A stretch of DNA of 64,000 nt from Liolophura sinensis. Lineage: Eukaryota > Mollusca > Polyplacophora > Chitonida > Chitonidae. Both the position numbers and the translations under genes were made by a program. This document shows positions 61,308 to 64,000 of the stretch, one piece after another. Below the pieces are notes generated by a model. It saw only the letters and a list, made by a program, of their open reading frames with translations, was not told the DNA's origin and did not search any database. The stretch spans positions 40,764,458 to 40,828,457 of the forward strand of contig NC_088300.1 of assembly GCF_032854445.1 (NCBI RefSeq). The letters are read 5' to 3'. The first letter of the stretch is position 1. The number at the start of each line of letters is the position of its first letter.

Positions 61308-61959
61308 GTAGGAACAAAATCTTTCTGGACAAAAATCCTTACCTGTCTTCCAATAATGGTGGCAACAACAACCATGTGTCTTTGACTCAGGTAGTCAATC
61401 AATGGCCTTAAAATCAAAATATACCTGTACATGCATGTACATTAATAATTATTAACAGACATTCTTGAATGAAGCCCACGCATGGAATAATTCTGTAAAT
61501 GCTAATATAAAGGATACATGGGGTAAAGATGACTCTTTCACGTTTTTTCGCCTTCAAACGTTTTGATAGATGACTACCATACTAGCAGTTTTTCTGCAGT
61601 CTGAGATTGATAGTTTATACCAGGTTGCCTGTGTGTAGATTTTTTTGCAGTTGCTATAAATCTTCAACTTTTTCTACTGTTAAGAGACTTTTTTCAGTGA
61701 AAAGTATGCATACAATTAGTATGAAAATAACTTTAAATAGTTTGTTTGCGTCAGTAAAGATGTAGGCCTCATAAGTCTATTGCTGAAGCACTTTTTTGAG
61801 TGGAATTTATGGATACAAGTATTATGAAAATAACTCAAAAATTATTTATGTGTGTGTCACTAAAGATGCAACCTTCATAAAACTGTGCAAATTATTTCTC
61901 TGCACCCCATGGTTCTGTCAGAATGTTGGCTGCAGAGCTGGTTGAAAATGTTGAAGAAT

Positions 61960-62088
61960 TCGGGTAGTTCCGATTCATCTCATGCTGTAAAGTTCTGCCC
62001 AGTAACCTGCAGATGGTCGTGGGTTGCCTAAGGGAAATATTCATATTTACAGAGTAAAACTCCATTCAAATAAATAAAATGGAAATAG
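61960..62088 (+). mobile_element. SINE remnant in intron 3 of the second gene
   Basis: CCAGTAACCTGCAGATGGTC and GTGGGTTGCC.. followed by GAAATATTCATATTTACAGA, GTAAAACTCCATTCAAATAA and ATAAA. It is a strongly diverged SINE body and tail about 80 bp upstream of exon 62168. Confidence 0.7.
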
Positions 62089-62167
62089 AAATATATGGCT
62101 TATGTTTGTTATAAGTTTATTTATTTTGAAACTTAACAAACATAACTTGTTTTCCACTTCATTGCAG

Positions 62168-62325
62168 AATCTCTCAGAGAATCTGTGTCCAATTTGTCAG
62201 AAGAAATAGAGAAACAAAAACAAGCGACAGAGAGGCTGCAGGGCTGCGTTGATCTTCACCAGAAGTTTATCAAAGACTTGCTTTACTTGGACTACAAAGT
62301 CACAGAACAGGAACTTATTGCCAAG
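62168..62325 (+). CDS. Unknown coiled-coil membrane protein, exon 4 (coiled coil)
   Basis: 53 residues including the split codon, between CATTGCAG and GTATCA. SLRESVSNLSEEIEKQKQAT..L shows heptad spacing of Leu/Val/Ile and a high charge, so a short coiled coil (about residues 119-145) is likely. LHQKFIKDLLYLDYKVTEQE continues as an amphipathic helix. This is the best-supported exon of the gene. Coiled coils of this kind usually mediate dimerisation (general knowledge, not specific to this protein). Confidence 0.82.
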
Positions 62326-63080
62326 GTATCATAACTTACCATATTATTTTGGCTGTGAGGATTTACCTCAGCATTCTGCCCTGGTATTTGTACAAGGTGG
62401 TTACAAGGTCTTCCTGAAAAATTGGACTTAAGATAGATGGACAGTAAGGGATGTAATGTGGATGTTTAAGCACTGATAATCACTGGCCTCAGGATCATGA
62501 AATAATCTTAGATGTAAGTCAAAATTTTAATCATTAAATTAGGTGTGTTCCTTTCAGGTATTTTTGCTGAAATTTATTGCTCAGTAATTTATCCAAAATT
62601 TACATTTTGAAGCAATATTTTGACCTTGTTATATCAGAAATAACAATTTGAAATCTTTTTTAAAAAATTTTTTGGAGGGGGTATTATGTGTAGTTTTATA
62701 TGTACATACATGTATATCTTTATTACCATAATATGACTTCATGTATGTGTGGACTACGCATCTTGCAGAGACGATGGTGCAAACCTCTCCCTTGGCTACA
62801 TGTGTAGCTCCTTGAGTGACTACAGACCAAGGGGCAATACTGTGCATTTCTGTCTTAATACATATCACCAGTCAAGAATTGTTTTAAAATCCTTGATCCT
62901 AATTCAGATCACTACCAAAAGTTATAATAATGGATTGGTCCCTAACCCAAGGTCAACCTGTACACAAATTTCAACCCAATTTGTTAACGACTTTTCTACA
63001 TCAAAAACATTTACATGTATATATGTACATATGTAATATAAAATATTAATGTTTGAAATTAATTTAAAATGTTATTTCAG

Positions 63081-63226
63081 AAACTGTTAGAGAAGAGTGG
63101 TGAGGATTCAGTTCTGTTGGACCTGAGTCTGCTGGGCCTGTGCTCTCTGCTGTGTAGAACCATCATCTCCTGGTCTCCATTCCACATTATTGTCACCCTC
63201 ATAGACAAAGAACATGTCAAAATATG
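63081..63226 (+). CDS. Unknown coiled-coil membrane protein, exon 5 (hydrophobic segment 1)
   Basis: 48 codons plus two bases between TTATTTCAG and GTAGGC. After the charged KLLEKSGED the sequence VLLDLSLLGLCSLLCRTIIS.. to FHIIVTLI is hydrophobic over about 30 residues (182-212) and could cross or dip into a membrane. IDKEHVKI leads to a split codon (tryptophan) completed by exon 63403. Confidence 0.78.
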
Positions 63227-63402
63227 GTAGGCCTTCCAAACTGCTGAAAATTATATGTACTATAAAGTACACGTATATATCAAATAAATAAAACTGGTGT
63301 GTTATTAGCATTTATCTTTTCCTTACTTCAGTAGTTTTTCACTATGAAATTTTCTGTATTCCACGCCTACTTGCTGATTCATTGATTCTGTGTATTTTTC
63401 AG

Positions 63403-63489
63403 GTTAAACAAATGTCTTCGGTTATTGGTGTCATTTTGCCTTTTTGTCCTGTTTAAATCCTGGATAAGGATTCTTGGACTTGGAGAACG
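63403..63489 (+). CDS. Unknown coiled-coil membrane protein, exon 6 (hydrophobic segment 2), not the end
   Basis: One base, 28 codons and two bases between TTTTTCAG and GTAAGT. LNKCLRLLVSFCLFVLFKSW makes a second hydrophobic segment (about 223-246) ending in basic residues and GLGE. The phase-2 end leaves a CG. split codon (arginine), so the gene continues past the window. Hydrophobic hairpin plus coiled coil is compatible with an organelle or ER membrane protein, but the family is not recognised. Confidence 0.75.
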
Positions 63490-63655
63490 GTAAGTGCTGC
63501 ATTTTGAGCATTTCATTGGACATATTCATGCTTGATTTCCCTTTTATGAATAGGAAACATAACAAAATTGCCTAATTTAACCATGTGAGGATTTATTGTA
63601 ATTCGACGCTTGGTGTAACAGTTGATCAAGTGTGAGTTACGTGAAAACCTCTCTT

Positions 63656-64000
63656 TTCGGGAGTGAATTAGTTGAGAGTCTTAGGACACCTGTCTATTCC
63701 AGAGTGAATCAGTTGAGAGTGTTAGGACACCTGTCTATTCCGGAGTGAATTAGTTGGGAGTGTTAGGACACCTGTCTGTTCTGTAATGAATCAGTTGAGA
63801 GTGTTAGGACACCTATCTATTCTGGGGTGAATCAGTTGAGAGTGTTAGGACACCTGCCTATTCCGGAGTGAATTAGTTGAGAGTGTTAGGACACCTGTCT
63901 GTTCTGTAATGAATTAGTTGAGAGTGTTAGGACATCTGTCGGTTCGGGAGTGAATTGGTTGGGAGTGTTAGGACACCTGTCTATTCTGGGGTGAACCAGC
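63656..64000. repeat. 41-bp minisatellite in an intron, cut by the window end
   Basis: Unit AGTTGAGAGTGTTAGGACAC + CTGTCTATTCCGGAGTGAATT, 41 bp (AGTTGAGAGT at 63670 and 63711), about eight or more copies, running off the window. It is in the intron after exon 63403 of the second gene. Confidence 0.93.

Overview
This is animal nuclear DNA, AT-rich, with short exons in large introns, GT-AG splice sites and many short interspersed elements. The tRNA-derived SINEs with an (AAAT)n tail are of a kind I associate with molluscs and other lophotrochozoans. A mollusc-like lophotrochozoan is the best guess; no species can be named from the sequence. There is nothing bacterial, no operon and no CRISPR array.

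Only two genes can be supported, both on the + strand. (1) Between 32005 and 46934 six exons, all joined by phase-0 introns, encode most of a pentameric ligand-gated ion channel (344 residues: extracellular domain from about beta-strand 2, four membrane helices, stop codon). It lacks both cysteines of the Cys-loop, has an M3-M4 linker of only about 18 residues, and has a charged tail after M4. The N-terminal exon(s) were not found. (2) From 59573 to beyond the window end, six exons encode the first 248 residues of an unrecognised protein with a polar N-terminus, a short coiled coil and two hydrophobic segments.

Layout: 1-6.3 kb is repeat DNA with a 57-bp minisatellite (about 45 copies). 6.3-14.9 kb is almost featureless apart from SINE remnants and a 40-bp array organised as 160-bp higher-order units. 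14.9-30.1 kb is a cluster of diverged copies of modular repeat elements, one of which carries an expanded 43/86-bp array; the cluster also holds a near-identical 394-bp tandem duplication. 30.4-31.3 kb is a foldback element with long inverted arms. 32.0-46.9 kb is the channel gene, with SINEs in its introns. 47-59 kb holds further small arrays (34, 42/21 and about 48 bp), a small MITE, SINEs and long stretches without recognisable content. 59.6-64 kb is the second gene, with a 41-bp array in its last visible intron.

The two genes show no functional link. The notable feature of the window is the number of independent minisatellites, at least two of which appear to have grown out of motifs that also occur singly in dispersed elements.
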